Both the position numbers and the translations under genes were made by a program. Below, piece by piece: positions 19,572-28,021 of a stretch of DNA of 64,000 nt. Numbering within the stretch: position 1 is the first letter of the stretch; each line of letters begins with the position of its first letter. A model generated the notes under the pieces. The model did no database searches and was not told the DNA's origin. It worked only from the letters and a program-made list of their open reading frames with translations. This DNA is from Alterluteimonas quercicellularis (GTDB lineage Bacteria; Pseudomonadota; Gammaproteobacteria; Xanthomonadales; Xanthomonadaceae). The stretch is from assembly GCF_021191635.1 (NCBI RefSeq), contig NZ_JAIWPR010000010.1, positions 45,572-109,571 of the forward strand, read 5' to 3'.

Positions 19572-20438
19572 ATGAACCCCCAGCACGTCTTCGAGACCCA
19601 TCGCGAGCGCCTGTTCGCCCTCGCCTACCGGCTCCTCGGCAGCCGCAGCGACGCCGAGGACGTGCTCCAGGACGCCTGGCTGCGCTGGCAGGGCGCCGCC
19701 CATGCGGACATCCGCGACCCCGAAGCCTGGCTGGTCGCCGCCGCCACCCGCCTCGGCCTGGACCGCCTGCGCGCCGCGCGCAGCCGGCGCGAAGCCTATC
19801 CGGGCCCCTGGCTGCCGGAACCGGCCAGCATCGAGGCGGACGGCGCCCCCGGCCCGGCCGAGCGCCTGCAGCTCGAACAGGAGGTGTCGATCGCCTTCCT
19901 GTGGCTGCTGGAGCGCCTGACGCCCGACGAGCGCGCCGTCTTCGTGCTGCGCGAGGCGTTCGACTACGACCATGCGCGGATCGCGGCGCTGCTGGGCCTG
20001 CGCGAGGACCACTGCCGGCAGCTGGCGCACCGCGCCCGTGCGCGCCTGCGCGACGGCCGGCCCCGCTTCGAGGTGGACGCGGACGCGCACCGCCGCCTGC
20101 TCGCGCGCTTCATGCAGGCCGCGCGCGACGGCGACCGCGACCGCATCGCCGCCCTGCTCCACGACGACGCCCGCCTGGTGTCCGACGGCGGCGGCCAGGT
20201 CGCCGCGGCGATCCGCCCGCTGGTCGGCGCCGAACGCATCGCACGCCTGTACTGGGCCGTCGCGCGGCGCGCCGACGATCGCGTCTGGACCCTGGGGCGG
20301 GTCAACGGCGAGCCTGCCATCCTGCAGCTGCGGGAGGGACGCGTCGTCACCGCGATGCTGGCGACCGTCGTCGACGGCCGCATCGCCCAGCTGCTGAACG
20401 TGATGAACCCGGACAAGCTGCGGGCGGCGGCGCGGTGA
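19572..20438 (+). CDS. ECF41-type sigma factor with SnoaL-like C-terminal domain
   Basis: A 288-residue sigma factor: regions 2 (HRERLFALAYRLLGSRSDAEDVLQDAWLRW) and 4 (ERLTPDERAVFVLREAFDYDHARIAALLGLREDHCRQLAHRARARL) in the first 165 residues, then a SnoaL/NTF2-like extension of about 110 residues. The extension carries the DGGG motif and the terminal NPDKL motif that define the ECF41 group, in which the fused C-terminal domain both supports and limits activity in place of an anti-sigma factor. Its neighbour is a carboxymuconolactone-decarboxylase-like gene, the usual ECF41 partner and target. The ATG at 19572 gives the standard N-terminus. Confidence in subgroup is good but based on motif recognition. 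Confidence 0.88.
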   Translation: MNPQHVFETHRERLFALAYRLLGSRSDAEDVLQDAWLRWQGAAHADIRDPEAWLVAAATRLGLDRLRAARSRREAYPGPWLPEPASIEADGAPGPAERLQLEQEVSIAFLWLLERLTPDERAVFVLREAFDYDHARIAALLGLREDHCRQLAHRARARLRDGRPRFEVDADAHRRLLARFMQAARDGDRDRIAALLHDDARLVSDGGGQVAAAIRPLVGAERIARLYWAVARRADDRVWTLGRVNGEPAILQLREGRVVTAMLATVVDGRIAQLLNVMNPDKLRAAAR

Positions 20439-20508
20439 TCGTCACGCCGGCGCGGCGGGCCGCGTCCTTGCGGCGAAGGCGGCCACCGTGGCCGTCGGAG
20501 CCCGATCG

Positions 20509-20958
20509 ATGACCGTTTCCCCCTCGCCGCGGGTCGACTACCCGCGGCACCTTCCCCAGGCCTTCCGCGCGCTGGTGGCGATCAGCGACGCCGTGCACGG
20601 CGGCAGCCTCGGCGCCGGGCTCGTCGAGCTGGTGTTCCTGCGCGCCTCCCAGCTCAACGGCTGCGTCTACTGCATGGACATGCACGCCGCCGCGCTGCGC
20701 AAGGCGGGCGTGGCGGCCCGCAAGCTCGACACCCTGCCCGGCTGGCGCGAGAGCCCGGCCTTCGATGCGCGCGAGCGCGCCGCCCTGGCCTGGGCGGAGG
20801 CGCTGACCCGCATCGACCCGGCGGCCGACAACGAGGCGGCCTACGCCGCGCTGGGCGAGCACTTCGACGCGCAGGGCATCGCCGAACTCACCTTCGCCAT
20901 CGCGGCCATCAACGCCTGGAACCGGCTCGGTGTCGGCCTGCGCACGCCCCTGCCCTGA
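20509..20958 (+). CDS. Carboxymuconolactone decarboxylase/AhpD-like protein
   Basis: A 149-residue all-helical protein of the AhpD-like superfamily. The redox motif Cys52-Val-Tyr-Cys55 with His59 (NGCVYCMDMH) is intact, so an alkylhydroperoxidase/thiol-disulfide activity is likely rather than a true decarboxylase role. Blocks LVELVFLRASQLNGC and ERAALAWAEALTRI fit the family. It lies 70 bp after the ECF41-type sigma gene in the same direction; known ECF41 factors direct transcription of such neighbouring genes, so it is the probable regulatory target. The ATG at 20509 is used because the family similarity begins with the PRVDYPRHLP region. Confidence 0.88.
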   Translation: MTVSPSPRVDYPRHLPQAFRALVAISDAVHGGSLGAGLVELVFLRASQLNGCVYCMDMHAAALRKAGVAARKLDTLPGWRESPAFDARERAALAWAEALTRIDPAADNEAAYAALGEHFDAQGIAELTFAIAAINAWNRLGVGLRTPLP

Positions 20959-20959
20959 C

Positions 20960-21010
20960 CCCGGCGCCTGCGCGTGCCGCGGACGCGCACAGGAACGCGC
21001 CCGCGCCGGG
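20960..21010. terminator. Nested inverted repeat between convergent genes
   Basis: An 8-bp outer arm pair CCCGGCGC (20960-20967) and GCGCCGGG (21003-21010) encloses a second pair GCGCGT/ACGCGC (20970-20975 and 20983-20988). It fills the 57-bp gap between two convergent genes. No T-run follows, so a bidirectional terminator or 3'-end structure is suggested, not shown. Confidence 0.4.
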
Positions 21011-21015
21011 CGCCG

Positions 21016-21963
21016 CTAGTCGCGCAGGCCGGCCCGCCTCAGGTAGGCGATGGCGCCCTCCGGGTCGTTGGTGAAGATCGCATCGACGCCCAGTCCGACG
21101 TACCTCGCCCATTCCTCCTGCGTGTCGGCGACGCCGGAGTAGACCAGCACGCCGGCGTCCTGCAGCCGGCGCACTGCGTCCCGGTCGCCGTCCTCGAGCC
21201 CCAGCACGATGCAGGACGCACGATGCCGCCGGATCGCGGCCAGGTACTCGCCGTTCAACTTGCCGGCGCCGAGCAGGCAGGTGCGGATGCGCGGGTTGAG
21301 CTCGTGCAGCGCGTCGAGGGTGCGGTAGTCGAACGATTGCAGGATGAGCCTTTCCTCCAGTCCGCGCTCGCGCACGGCCGCCTCCAGCCGCGCAGCGAAC
21401 TCGACCGGGTCCACGTCCGCGACCCCGGGCGTCGGCCTGGGGAACTTGGTCTCGGCAAAGAAGATCGCGCCGCTGTCCCGGAAGCCGTCCAGCACCTCGT
21501 CCAGGGCCGGAATCCTCGCCCCGGGCACGGTGAGGTGCTTCTCGCCCGCGTAGGCGGGCCGCACGCGCGAGCCGCAGTCGAAGCGCTGCGTCTGGTCGAA
21601 GCTCAAGCCGCGGACCGGGCCTGCCACGACCCCGGAACCCGGCTCCGGCGCGCAGAAATCCGCATTGATGTCGGCGTCGTGATACACGGCGATGCGGCCG
21701 TCCGCGGTCATCAGCATGTCGAACTCCAGCACCTCCACACCGAGCCCCGCGGCGTGCCGGAATGCGGGCATCGTGTTCTCGGGACGCAGCATCGCGCCGC
21801 CCCGGTGGGCGACGACCGCGGGCGCACGGGCCGCCCCCGCCCCATCCGCGACGCGCCCGCCGCCCGCGAGGCTGCCCGCGGACGCGAGCAGCAGCGCCGT
21901 GCCCACCATGCCCGCCACCGACGACCGGCGGGCCGGCGCGCCCGATCTCTGGATCTTCGTCAT
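21016..21963 (-). CDS. Exported glycerophosphodiester phosphodiesterase
   Basis: A 315-residue GDPD-family enzyme that hydrolyses glycerophosphodiesters to glycerol-3-phosphate and an alcohol. The catalytic motif VAHRGG...RPENTMPAFRHA, then EFDMLMTADGRIAVYHDADI (metal ligands Glu, Asp and the second His), IPALDEVL and the final FTNDPEGAIAYL are all present. An N-terminal leader (SSVAGMVGTALLLASAGSLAG) indicates export. It starts 15 nt downstream of the TonB receptor stop in the same direction, so it is probably the last gene of the sigma/FecR/receptor operon; this would tie the receptor to phosphodiester scavenging, but the link is only positional. Confidence 0.88.
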   Translation of the reverse strand: MTKIQRSGAPARRSSVAGMVGTALLLASAGSLAGGGRVADGAGAARAPAVVAHRGGAMLRPENTMPAFRHAAGLGVEVLEFDMLMTADGRIAVYHDADINADFCAPEPGSGVVAGPVRGLSFDQTQRFDCGSRVRPAYAGEKHLTVPGARIPALDEVLDGFRDSGAIFFAETKFPRPTPGVADVDPVEFAARLEAAVRERGLEERLILQSFDYRTLDALHELNPRIRTCLLGAGKLNGEYLAAIRRHRASCIVLGLEDGDRDAVRRLQDAGVLVYSGVADTQEEWARYVGLGVDAIFTNDPEGAIAYLRRAGLRD

Positions 21964-21978
21964 GTCCGCACCCTCCCG

Positions 21979-24900
21979 TCAGAAATTGAACTTGGCGCCC
22001 ACGAAGAAGTAGCGGCCGTACACGTCGTAGACGCCGCCGCCGCCCTGGTAGTAGGTCCGCGGCGCATACGGCGGCTGCACGTCGAACAGGTTGTTGACGC
22101 CCACGCGGAAGGTGGCGTACTCGTTCATGTGCCAGCCGACGGTCAGGTCGTTGTAGACCTTGGCCCCGAGGCGATTGTGCTCGTAGGCCTCATCGGACTG
22201 GCCGGTGTAGTTGTAGGCCGCCCCCCAGTAGCGGGTGCTCAGCCCGATGTCCCAGTCCCCGACGTCGTAGTTCAGCTCGAGGTTGCCGCGGACGCGCGGG
22301 TTCTGGTAGCCGCCGTCGTAGACGATGACGCTCGAATCGACACCGGGCAGGGTCGTGGTCTCGAACTCGATCAGGTAGCTGGCGCGCAGGCCCAGGCCCA
22401 GCCGGCCCGGCCCCAGGTCGAAGCGGTAGTTCGCGCCGAGGTCGATGCCGCGGGCCTCCGACTCGGACACGTTCATGTAGCTCGTGTCCACGCCTTCCGC
22501 GTAGCCGTCCGCGTCGCGGCTGATGCGGTCGCAGAACTGGTTGTCTATGGTCGGAAGGTCGACGCACAGGTTCAGGATGTTCTGCTGCGAGATCGCGGCG
22601 ATCATGTTGTCGATCCTGATGTTCCAGTAGTCGACGGTCAGGTCGAAGCCCGGCAGCAGGTCCGGCTGCCAGACCAGTCCGATGCTGGAGCTGTCCGAGG
22701 TCTCCGGCGTCACGTCGGGGCTGCCGCCGGAGACGACGAAGCCGGTGCCGATCACGTTGGGCAAGGGGGAGGCGAGGCCCAGCCCCCGCAGCAGCTCGGC
22801 GCAGTTGCGCTCGCGGGTGGGGTTGGCGTTGTACGAGTTCTGCATGCAGGCGTCGCGTACCCCGATCTGCTGGACCGCACGCGACGAGTAGAGTTCGCCG
22901 AAGTTCGGCACGCGCACGCTCTTGGACTTGACCGCGCGCAGCGAGAGCCCTTCCAGCGGCGCCCAGCCGGCGCCCAGCTTCCAGGTGTTGGTCGAGTCGA
23001 AGTCGCTGTAGTCGGAGTAGCGGTAGGCGCCCTCCACCGACAGCCGATGGGCGAACGGCAGGTCCTTCAGCACCGGCACCACCAGTTCCGCGTACGCCTC
23101 CGACACGTCGTTGGACGCCTTCAGCGCCGGCTCGTACGGCGCCCAGTTGCCCAGGTGCGACAGCTCGTTGTCCGGCGGCACCGCCAAGTTGTCGTCTTGG
23201 TTGTCGACCTTTTCCTTGCGGTGCTCGACGCCCAGGACGGCCTGCACCTCGCCGGCCGGCAGGGAGAACAGGCTGCCGGCGATGTCGCCGCCGTACACCG
23301 TCTGCATGTTCTCGCGGCGCTTGCGGCGCGTGGCCATCATCCATGCGCGCTGCTCGGGGGTCAGTTCCTCGAAGCCGAAGATGTCGAACGGCACGCAGCC
23401 GATCGCCCGCGCCGCCTCGTCGCGGCACACCGGCTCGCCGGTGACCGGATCGGCGACGACGTCCCGCGCCGCGATGAACCGCGACGCCCTCACCGCGTTG
23501 TACGCCGAGATGTCGTTGGTGCTGCGGCCGTACTGCCAGAACGCCTGCCAGCGCAGGCCGCCGGGAAGATCGCCATCGAAGGAACTGCCGACGGTCGTGC
23601 TGGTGCGCTCGCTGATATCGCCCATCTGGCCGAAGATCTCGTAGCTGCGGCGCAGCGGGGTCGATTCCAGGCCGTTTTCCTCCATGATCCGGCGGAACGC
23701 GTCCGGCAGGTACGGATTGTCCAGGCGGGCGGTGGCGCCGCCGGCGCCGTTGAGCCAGGTCAGGCGATCGTCGTCGCGGTAGGGCCGGCGATAGGCATCG
23801 TACTTCGAGCGGCCGTAGTCGAATCGCAGGCTGTAGCCGATCCGGTCGGACAGCCTGTAGTCGAAGCGCCCGATGAGCGACGCGTTCTCGATCGGCGCGA
23901 TCAGGAAATCGCTCCAGTACTGGCTCTGCGGGAAGCCGCCGTCGCCGCCGTCCCGCGAGGTGCCGCAGCCCGAGAAGCACTGGTCGTAGGCGCCGGCGTA
24001 GGCGCTGCCGTCCGGGTTCAACAGGTAGGTCTGCCCATCCACGAAGATGTTCGGGTTGGGCTGGAGGTACATGTTGGTCATGCGGTAGCGGATGATCCGG
24101 TCCGGGATGCCGTCGTCGGGCCCGGTGTTCTCCGGATTGACCTGGTAGCTCAGGTTGGTGTCCCTGGCGTAGCGCTGGTGGAAGTAGATCGGATCGTTCT
24201 TGGCGTAGGTGCCGCCGAGGGTGATGTTGCCGCGGCCGTCGGCGAAGTTGGCGCCGGCCAGGAGGGAGAACTGGGTCCGGTCGCCGCCGCCTTCCTGGGT
24301 GGTGCCGGTGGTCGCCGAGAACTCCAGGCCGTCGAAGTCCTTCCGGGTGATGATGTTCACCGCGCCGGTCACCGCGTCGGCCCCGTACACCGCGGCGGCG
24401 CCACCGGTGATGATCTCGACGCGGTCGACCATCGCCGAGGGGATCATGTTGACGTCGACGGCGGACGAGGACGCCGCGCCGGACACGCGGCGGCGGCCGT
24501 CGACCAGGGTCAGCGAACGGCTGACGCCCATGTTGCGCAGTTCGATCGTGGCCATGCCGCCGTCGTACTGGCCTTCCGGGGCGCTGTTGTACGGCCCGTT
24601 CCCGGGCCCTACCGCCACGTCCTGCAGCACCGTCTCGTAGATCGTGGTCTTGCCCTGGCGCATCGCGCGTTCCATGTCGATCACGCCGATGGGCATCGTC
24701 GATTCGAGTTCCGGCCTGGCGATGCGCGAACCGGTGACGACCATCTTGTCCAGCGTGCTCACGTCGTCCGGGCCCGCGCCCGCAGGCGCGCCTTGCGGCT
24801 CGTTCCTCGCGCTCAGCACGGCCAGGCTGCCGTCGAAGGAGTTCACGGCGAGCCCGGTGCCCTCGACGAGCGCGTCCAGGGCCAGCCGCGTGTCCAGTTC

Positions 24901-25107
24901 GCCCCGGACCGGGTTGACGTCGCGGCCTTCGGCGTCGGAACCGGAGACGATCACCTGGATGCCGGCCTGCTGCGCGAACTGGCGCACGCCGGTGGAGGCC
25001 GGTTGCGACGGCACGTCGAAGCTGCGGCTCTGCGCCTGCGCGGACGCGTGCATGGACAGCACCGCGAGCGCGACGCCCGCGGCCGATCGGGAAAGGAAGG
25101 AACGCAC
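21979..25107 (-). CDS. TonB-dependent transducer with N-terminal STN signalling domain
   Basis: A 1042-residue outer-membrane receptor. After a signal peptide (to about residue 25) comes a secretin/TonB short N-terminal domain (SRSFDVPSQPASTGVRQFAQQAGIQVIV... to about 98), the mark of receptors that signal through FecR. A TonB box-like stretch (STLDKMVVTGSRI), a plug (SLTLVDGRRR, VEIITGGAAAVYGADAVTGAVNIITRK) and a long beta-barrel ending in Phe follow. The start is GTG at 25107. It is downstream of the FecI-like and FecR-like genes on the same strand. The ligand is unknown; the barrel resembles xanthomonad receptors for carbohydrates or peptides rather than classical siderophore receptors. 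Confidence 0.9.
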   Translation of the reverse strand: MRSFLSRSAAGVALAVLSMHASAQAQSRSFDVPSQPASTGVRQFAQQAGIQVIVSGSDAEGRDVNPVRGELDTRLALDALVEGTGLAVNSFDGSLAVLSARNEPQGAPAGAGPDDVSTLDKMVVTGSRIARPELESTMPIGVIDMERAMRQGKTTIYETVLQDVAVGPGNGPYNSAPEGQYDGGMATIELRNMGVSRSLTLVDGRRRVSGAASSSAVDVNMIPSAMVDRVEIITGGAAAVYGADAVTGAVNIITRKDFDGLEFSATTGTTQEGGGDRTQFSLLAGANFADGRGNITLGGTYAKNDPIYFHQRYARDTNLSYQVNPENTGPDDGIPDRIIRYRMTNMYLQPNPNIFVDGQTYLLNPDGSAYAGAYDQCFSGCGTSRDGGDGGFPQSQYWSDFLIAPIENASLIGRFDYRLSDRIGYSLRFDYGRSKYDAYRRPYRDDDRLTWLNGAGGATARLDNPYLPDAFRRIMEENGLESTPLRRSYEIFGQMGDISERTSTTVGSSFDGDLPGGLRWQAFWQYGRSTNDISAYNAVRASRFIAARDVVADPVTGEPVCRDEAARAIGCVPFDIFGFEELTPEQRAWMMATRRKRRENMQTVYGGDIAGSLFSLPAGEVQAVLGVEHRKEKVDNQDDNLAVPPDNELSHLGNWAPYEPALKASNDVSEAYAELVVPVLKDLPFAHRLSVEGAYRYSDYSDFDSTNTWKLGAGWAPLEGLSLRAVKSKSVRVPNFGELYSSRAVQQIGVRDACMQNSYNANPTRERNCAELLRGLGLASPLPNVIGTGFVVSGGSPDVTPETSDSSSIGLVWQPDLLPGFDLTVDYWNIRIDNMIAAISQQNILNLCVDLPTIDNQFCDRISRDADGYAEGVDTSYMNVSESEARGIDLGANYRFDLGPGRLGLGLRASYLIEFETTTLPGVDSSVIVYDGGYQNPRVRGNLELNYDVGDWDIGLSTRYWGAAYNYTGQSDEAYEHNRLGAKVYNDLTVGWHMNEYATFRVGVNNLFDVQPPYAPRTYYQGGGGVYDVYGRYFFVGAKFNF

Positions 25108-25184
25108 TGCGGATACCCCTGGGCGATGGTGAGGAACTACCCCTTAGGACGCAGCGCGGTCCGGTTTCCTTCGCATCCGCACGG

Positions 25185-26131
25185 TTAATTTTTTTGACAG
25201 CGCCCCGCCTGTCCTCGATCACGATCTCGTCGCCCCGCCGCACGACGCGCCCGCCCGCCACCGCGGCGGCGGCCTGCGCGAACGCGTCGGGATCGTTCGC
25301 CCTGAACAGGCCGACGATCCGCACGCTGCCGATGCGGGGATCGCCGACGACGATCCGCGTCCGGTTGATGCGGTTGAAGCGCGCCACCGCGGCGTCGATG
25401 GTGTCGTTGTTGAGCGCGATCTCGGCCGCCTCCGCCGCCGGCGCCGGGCCGTCGCCGGAAGCGCCCGGCTCCAGCGTCAGCCTGCCGCCGGCGCGCAGCA
25501 GCACCGCCTGCTCGCGCCCTTCGCGCGCCCAGACCAGCACGCTGCCCTCGTCGACCCGCACCTGCGCACCGGACTCGCCGACCCGGCCGACCGCGTACAC
25601 GGTGCCCGTGGCCTGGGCGCTCACCTCGCCCGCGCGGACCACGAAGGGCCGCGACGGATCCTTCGCGACCTCGAAGCGGGCCTCGCCGCTCACCAGGGTG
25701 ATGCTGCGCATCCGCCCGGTGATCTCGGCGCGGATCTGCGCATCCTCCTGCAGCGTGACCACGGAGCCGTCCGCCAGGCTCACGCGCTCGTCAGGCGGGG
25801 AACGCCCGGACATCGCGAACATGGTGCCCGCCAGCAGGACGCAGGCGAGGCTCGCGGCGACCGCCATGCGCCCGAACCGGCGGGGTGCACGCGGGCCGTA
25901 CTCGCTGTCGTTGCCGGAGCGGCTGAGCGCCGGGGAGCCGCGGACCACCGCGTCCTCCGCCAGGTGCAGCACGGCCTGCGCGCGGAGCAGCGCGCCCCGG
26001 TGGCGGCGATCCCGGGCCAGCCACGCCTCGAGTTCGGCGCGGCCCTGCGCGGTCATGTCTCCGTGGGCCAGGCGCGCCGCCCACTGCGCCGCCTGTTCGT
26101 CCGCTCGGTGCGCTGGAATGGGGGTCTCCAA
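25185..26131 (-). CDS. FecR-like anti-sigma regulator, reading frame disturbed at its 3' end
   Basis: An inner-membrane regulator of about 315 residues: DUF4880-like N-terminus (AAQWAARLAHGDMTAQGRAELEAWLARD), transmembrane helix (MAVAASLACVLLAGTMFAM), FecR domain (VSLADGSVVTLQEDAQIRAEI...SGEARFEVAKDPSRPFVVRAG) and a C-terminal STN-like part (TIDAAVARFNRINRTRIVVGD). The frame runs without a stop into the receptor gene; a -1 shift at the run of seven A (25189-25195 on the plus strand as T) would end it at once at TAA (25185-25187). Two starts are possible: TTG at 26131, which keeps the whole DUF4880 region but overlaps the sigma gene by 79 bp, or ATG at 26056, which has GGAG upstream and overlaps the sigma stop as ATGA. 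Confidence 0.72.
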
Positions 26132-26679
26132 CCCGTCTCACCTTCTCGCTGCTCTGGCGCGGGTTGCTCGGCCATGGCCTTCGACAGCCTCTTCAGGCCC
26201 CGCGCGATGTGGTTCTCTACGACGCACTCGCTGACGCCCAGCTGCCGTGCCGTCTCCGCCTGCGACAACCCGTGCAAGCGGCGCAGCTCGATCACCTGGC
26301 GACAGGTCCAGGGCATCCCGGCCAGCAGCCCCTGCAGGCGCAGGAGTTCCTGACCGGCTTCCGCCACCCGTTCCGGCGTGGGCCCGTCGTCCATGACGTG
26401 CTCCCAGTCGATTTCCGTCATTCTATCCGCGTTGGCCACCTTGGCCGCCCGCAGCAGGTCGATGGCCGCCGCCCGCACGGTGGCGAAGAAGTACGACCGC
26501 GGGTTGCGGATGTGCCCCACGGACCCTAGTTCGGACAGCCGGCAGTACGCTTCCTGGATCGCGTCGTCGATGTCCAGCGCGTGCCCCCAGCGCCGGCGCA
26601 GCCAGTTGCGGACGATCGCTTCGTGCGGAAGGATCTCCTGCGCTATCCAGGCGACGATGCTGCATCGGTCGGAAGACAT
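26053..26679 (-). CDS. FecI-like ECF sigma factor
   Basis: A 208-residue sigma-70 family factor. Region 2 is seen in HEAIVRNWLRRRWGHALDIDDAIQEAYCRL and NPRSYFFATVRAAAIDLLRA; region 4 in LAGMPWTCRQVIELRRLHGLSQAETARQLGVSECVVENHIARGLKRL, typical of FecI-type factors. The last 35 residues are a charged tail that overlaps the coding region for the FecR-like N-terminus. With FecR and an STN-bearing TonB receptor directly downstream it forms a standard cell-surface signalling set: ligand binding to the receptor is relayed by FecR to free this sigma factor, which transcribes the receptor operon. Confidence 0.9.
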   Translation of the reverse strand: MSSDRCSIVAWIAQEILPHEAIVRNWLRRRWGHALDIDDAIQEAYCRLSELGSVGHIRNPRSYFFATVRAAAIDLLRAAKVANADRMTEIDWEHVMDDGPTPERVAEAGQELLRLQGLLAGMPWTCRQVIELRRLHGLSQAETARQLGVSECVVENHIARGLKRLSKAMAEQPAPEQREGETGWRPPFQRTERTNRRRSGRRAWPTET

Positions 26680-26938
26680 GGACGGGAGGCCTTAGGGAAC
26701 GCAGGAAGGCCTCGCGCCGGGATGAGGTGCGGATCCGGGTCGCGTGGGCCCCGTCGCGCACGATGGCTGGCGATTGTTTAGGAGAGGTGACAGCCGCGCT
26801 TCGCCGGGTCTTCGCCGTCCCGTGCGACGACGGCCGATGGGGCCGCCCTGCCCCGTCCTCGCGGCCGCGGCGCGGCGCCGCTGCCCGAACGGCGGCGTCT
26901 GCCGGGAAGCGGCCCGGCTCCTCGGCGGGATGCCGCCT

Positions 26939-28021
26939 TCAGGCGTCCAGGCGCAGCCCGGTCCCGGCGTCGAAGACGTGCAGGTGCGCGGCGTCGAGCC
27001 GCAGCGGCAGCGCGGCGCCGGGCTGCGGCAGCTCGCCGGGCGGCAGCCGCGCGATCAGCGGGTGCGCGCCCTGGCGCAGGTTGACGAAGACCTCGTTGCC
27101 GACCGGTTCCACCACCTCCACGGTCGGCGCGAAGCCGCCGGCCTCGGCGCGCTGCAGGTGCTCGGGCCGGATGCCCACGTCCAGTTCGCGCCCGGCCCAG
27201 TCCTCGCGCAGGCCCGCCTCGCCCGCCAGCGGCAGGCGGGTGCCGTCGTCGAGCGCGAGCGCCCAGCCGTCCTCGCGCGCCAGCCGGCCGCGCAGCACGT
27301 TCATCGCCGGGCTGCCGAGGAAGGTCGCCACGAACAGGTTGGCCGGCCGCTCATAGAGCGCCATCGGGGTGTCGATCTGCTGGATCTCGCCGCGGTCGAG
27401 GACCACGATGCGCTGGCCCAGCGTCATCGCCTCGATCTGGTCGTGGGTCACGTAGATCATGGTGGCGCCGAGCTGGCGGTGCAGGCGGGCGATCTCCACC
27501 CGCATCGACATGCGCAGCTTGGCGTCGAGGTTGGACAGCGGCTCGTCGAGCAGGAACACCTGCGGGTTGCGCACCAGCGCGCGGCCCAGCGCCACGCGCT
27601 GGCGCTGTCCGCCCGACAGCTGGCCCGGCTTGCGGTCCAGCAGCTGGTCGAGCTCCAGGGTGGCGGCGGCCTCGCGCACGCGGGCCTCGATGGTGCCGCG
27701 GTCGTGGCCGCGCAGCTTGAGGCCGAAGGCCAGGTTCTCGGCCACGCTCATGTGCGGATAGAGCGCGTAGGACTGGAACACCATGGCGATGTCGCGGTCC
27801 TTCGGCGCGACGTCGTTGACCACGCGATCGCCGATGCGCAGGGTGCCGCCGCTGATCGATTCCAGGCCGGCGATCATCCGCAGCAGCGTGGACTTGCCGC
27901 AGCCCGACGGGCCGACCAGTACCAGCAGCTCGCCGTCGGCGACCTCGAACGTCGCCCCGGCGACGCCGACGTAGCCGTTCGGATAGACCTTGCGCACCTC
28001 GTCCAGATCGACCCTGGCCAT
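26939..28021 (-). CDS. Sugar ABC transporter ATP-binding protein, MalK/UgpC/MsmK type
   Basis: A 360-residue ATPase of the CUT1 carbohydrate importers. Walker A GPSGCGKST, Q-loop VFQSYALYPHMSV, signature LSGGQRQRVALGRAL, Walker B VFLLDEPLSNLD and His in YVTHDQIEAM lie in residues 1-235; a TOBE/MOI regulatory domain (about 240-355) follows. Its length and the conserved NLFVATFLGSPAMN match UgpC/MalK. No permease is adjacent. The CUT1-type permeases and binding protein at 50778-53831 lack an ATPase, and a LacI-type operator at 28111-28124 lies in the gap upstream of this gene, so it most likely energises that importer, as the shared ATPase MsmK does elsewhere. It is divergent from zwf. Confidence 0.92.
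   Translation of the reverse strand: MARVDLDEVRKVYPNGYVGVAGATFEVADGELLVLVGPSGCGKSTLLRMIAGLESISGGTLRIGDRVVNDVAPKDRDIAMVFQSYALYPHMSVAENLAFGLKLRGHDRGTIEARVREAAATLELDQLLDRKPGQLSGGQRQRVALGRALVRNPQVFLLDEPLSNLDAKLRMSMRVEIARLHRQLGATMIYVTHDQIEAMTLGQRIVVLDRGEIQQIDTPMALYERPANLFVATFLGSPAMNVLRGRLAREDGWALALDDGTRLPLAGEAGLREDWAGRELDVGIRPEHLQRAEAGGFAPTVEVVEPVGNEVFVNLRQGAHPLIARLPPGELPQPGAALPLRLDAAHLHVFDAGTGLRLDA

Noticed and set aside
22190..26131. A single 1313-residue protein running from FecR through the receptor region
   Set aside because: Only the first roughly 315 residues look like a protein; the rest is an out-of-frame reading of the TonB receptor gene. A frame disturbance at the A-run explains it better.
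26680..26938. Possible gene in the gap between the FecI-like gene and the MalK-like gene
   Set aside because: No frame has a recognisable product or a good ribosome site; the gap is under 300 bp and probably holds the promoter of the sigma gene.
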